Of a DNA stretch of 5,998 nt, positions 5,496 through 5,998 are shown in pieces. Location: assembly GCA_903879825.1 (NCBI GenBank), contig CAIRND010000657.1:1-5998 (forward strand), read 5' to 3'. This DNA comes from an uncultured Geobacteraceae bacterium. GTDB taxonomy: Bacteria; Desulfobacterota; Desulfuromonadia; Geobacterales; Pseudopelobacteraceae. The notes beneath the pieces are model-generated. The model made no database searches. It saw nothing but the letters and a program-made list of their open reading frames with translations, and was not told the DNA's origin. Numbering within the stretch: the stretch's first letter is position 1; every line of letters begins with the position of its first letter. The position numbers and the translations under genes were made by a program.

Positions 5496-5519
5496 ACTTT
5501 AAAACGGGCGTCTTAAAGT
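5496..5519. repeat. Inverted repeat ACTTTAA / TTAAAGT
   Basis: Seven-base perfect arms (5496-5502 and 5513-5519) separated by 10 bases, centre to centre 17 bases. It lies about 40 bases upstream of the dyad next to the helicase start. It may be a second operator or a weak RNA hairpin; AT-rich arms make a terminator unlikely. Confidence 0.35.
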
Positions 5520-5671
5520 TTTGCTTCGGCCGCAGCTATTGCTGCCAGCTCTTTTAACGTTTCACTGAACCTGACCGGTATCAGCGCCTTTCGATTCCCT
5601 GTAGCAGCTTGGTCAGCTGTCTACTTCGTTTGACTATATTCTTTATCGCCGTGCCAACTCCGGCGTTCCAT
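5513..5671 (-). pseudogene. Possible broken small reading frame with an in-frame amber codon
   Basis: A minus-strand frame starts at ATG 5671 (MERRSWHG...), meets TAG at 5623-5621 after 16 codons and then continues open for 35 codons to TAA at 5515-5513. The second part, containing RKALIPVRFSETLKELAAIA, reads like the strand and first helix of a ribbon-helix-helix protein, but no standard start codon (ATG, GTG or TTG) follows the TAG. The ATG has no good ribosome binding site. Two overlapping frames nearby also end early. Together these suggest a decayed gene rather than an expressed one, but chance cannot be ruled out for such short frames. Confidence 0.25.
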
Positions 5672-5755
5672 TTACTTCAGGAATTTGAAAATGTGGGTAA
5701 TCTCCGGCAACCAGACCGGCCCTTGTTTTCCTCTGTTTTTCTACTCATATACTGA

Positions 5756-5779
5756 CACTTCCGAAGGTGACGGAAAGTG
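5756..5779. other. Hairpin downstream of the ribbon-helix-helix gene
   Basis: CACTTCCG (5756-5763) pairs with CGGAAAGTG (5771-5779) with one bulged A and a 7-base loop. It begins 22 bases after the stop of the 58-residue gene on the minus strand. No T run follows, so it may slow or process the transcript rather than end it, which would allow read-through into the helicase operon. Confidence 0.35.
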
Positions 5780-5800
5780 CGTTAATAGCCAGTCATGACC

Positions 5801-5977
5801 TCACAAAGCTTTAGTATGGTCATCACAATAACGTTTCAGAGCGGATATGATCTGTCTGCTTAACGAACGATCCTCTTTCTCTGCAATCAACTCCAAAGCC
5901 GCTTTCAGGGTGACAGGTATTCTGAAAGTGTATTGTACTGTCCCACTGTTCCCACCGATAACGTCTTTTTTTTCCAT
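5801..5977 (-). CDS. Small ribbon-helix-helix DNA-binding protein (Arc/CopG type)
   Basis: A 58-residue protein with the layout of a ribbon-helix-helix regulator: a short polar N-terminus, a strand TVQYTFRIP (13-21), helix one LKAALELIAEKE (24-35), a turn around DRSLS (36-40) and helix two RQIISALKRYCDD (41-53). Such proteins dimerise, insert the paired strands in the major groove and commonly control plasmid copy number, partition or transfer genes. AAGGAA lies nine bases upstream of the ATG. This gene is too short for most gene callers. It is on the same strand as the helicase and initiator and about 380 bases upstream, so it may head their operon or repress it through the dyads in the leader. 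An Arc-like helper of another system, such as an antitoxin or mobilisation accessory, is possible; no toxin gene is visible in the window. Confidence 0.7.
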   Translation of the reverse strand: MEKKDVIGGNSGTVQYTFRIPVTLKAALELIAEKEDRSLSRQIISALKRYCDDHTKAL

Positions 5978-5998
5978 GTTTTAATTCCTTTTGTTCCC

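Larger units (their letters stand above)
5437..5800. other. Intergenic leader between the small regulator and the helicase
   Basis: About 360 bases with no confident gene. It holds the two inverted repeats near the helicase, a possible broken frame (5513-5671), and a 23-codon minus-strand frame starting at 5747 and ending near 5676 with no clear ribosome binding site. It also holds a hairpin just downstream of the ribbon-helix-helix gene. No tRNA or known riboswitch pattern was recognised. Confidence 0.4.

Noticed and set aside
5691..5798. 35-codon plus-strand frame starting MWVISGNQ with AGGA upstream
   Set aside because: No family resemblance, opposite strand to all neighbours, and the ribosome binding site is minimal.

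Overview
The window starts inside the last 24 codons of rpsI (ribosomal protein S9) on the + strand. It then enters what looks like an integrated plasmid-like element inserted just after that gene. Strong Shine-Dalgarno sequences (AGGAGGTG and AAGGAGGT), the S9 tail and the recombinase subfamily suggest a Firmicute, possibly a Negativicute. That placement is an inference from sequence style, not a database match.

Layout from left to right. (1) 1-75: 3' end of rpsI. (2) 76-101: short junction with a 12-base dyad, a candidate attachment core. (3) 102-1583, minus: large serine recombinase. A 10-bp stem-loop at its 3' end could terminate transcripts arriving from rpsI. (4) 1647-1814, plus: divergent 55-codon gene with a strong ribosome binding site, of unknown function. 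(5) 1815-2680: about 870 bases without a confident gene. It holds several short palindromes, a three-copy GCTGCTATTGA repeat, a possible 56-codon hydrophobic ORF, a pyrimidine-rich T tract and a large stem-loop. (6) 2687-2767: three 20-base direct repeats, 31 and 30 bases apart, which look like origin iterons. (7) 2762-3706, minus: winged-helix replication initiator resembling TrfA; its stop codon lies in the third repeat. (8) 3687-5423, minus: DnaB-type helicase whose 3' end overlaps the initiator start by 20 bases. (9) 5424-5800: a leader with dyads and broken short reading frames. (10) 5801-5977, minus: 58-residue ribbon-helix-helix protein.

Working model: the recombinase inserts and, perhaps with a small partner, excises the element beside rpsI. 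The ribbon-helix-helix protein may control the leader in front of the helicase. Helicase and initiator are translationally coupled. The initiator would bind the repeats next to its own stop codon, melt the adjacent T-rich tract and load the element-encoded helicase. No primase, relaxase, partition or cargo gene is visible, and the right end of the element is not recognisable here. The most unusual points are the replication module inside a recombinase-bearing element, the Gly-to-Ser change in the helicase P-loop, and the Cys/His cluster in that helicase.
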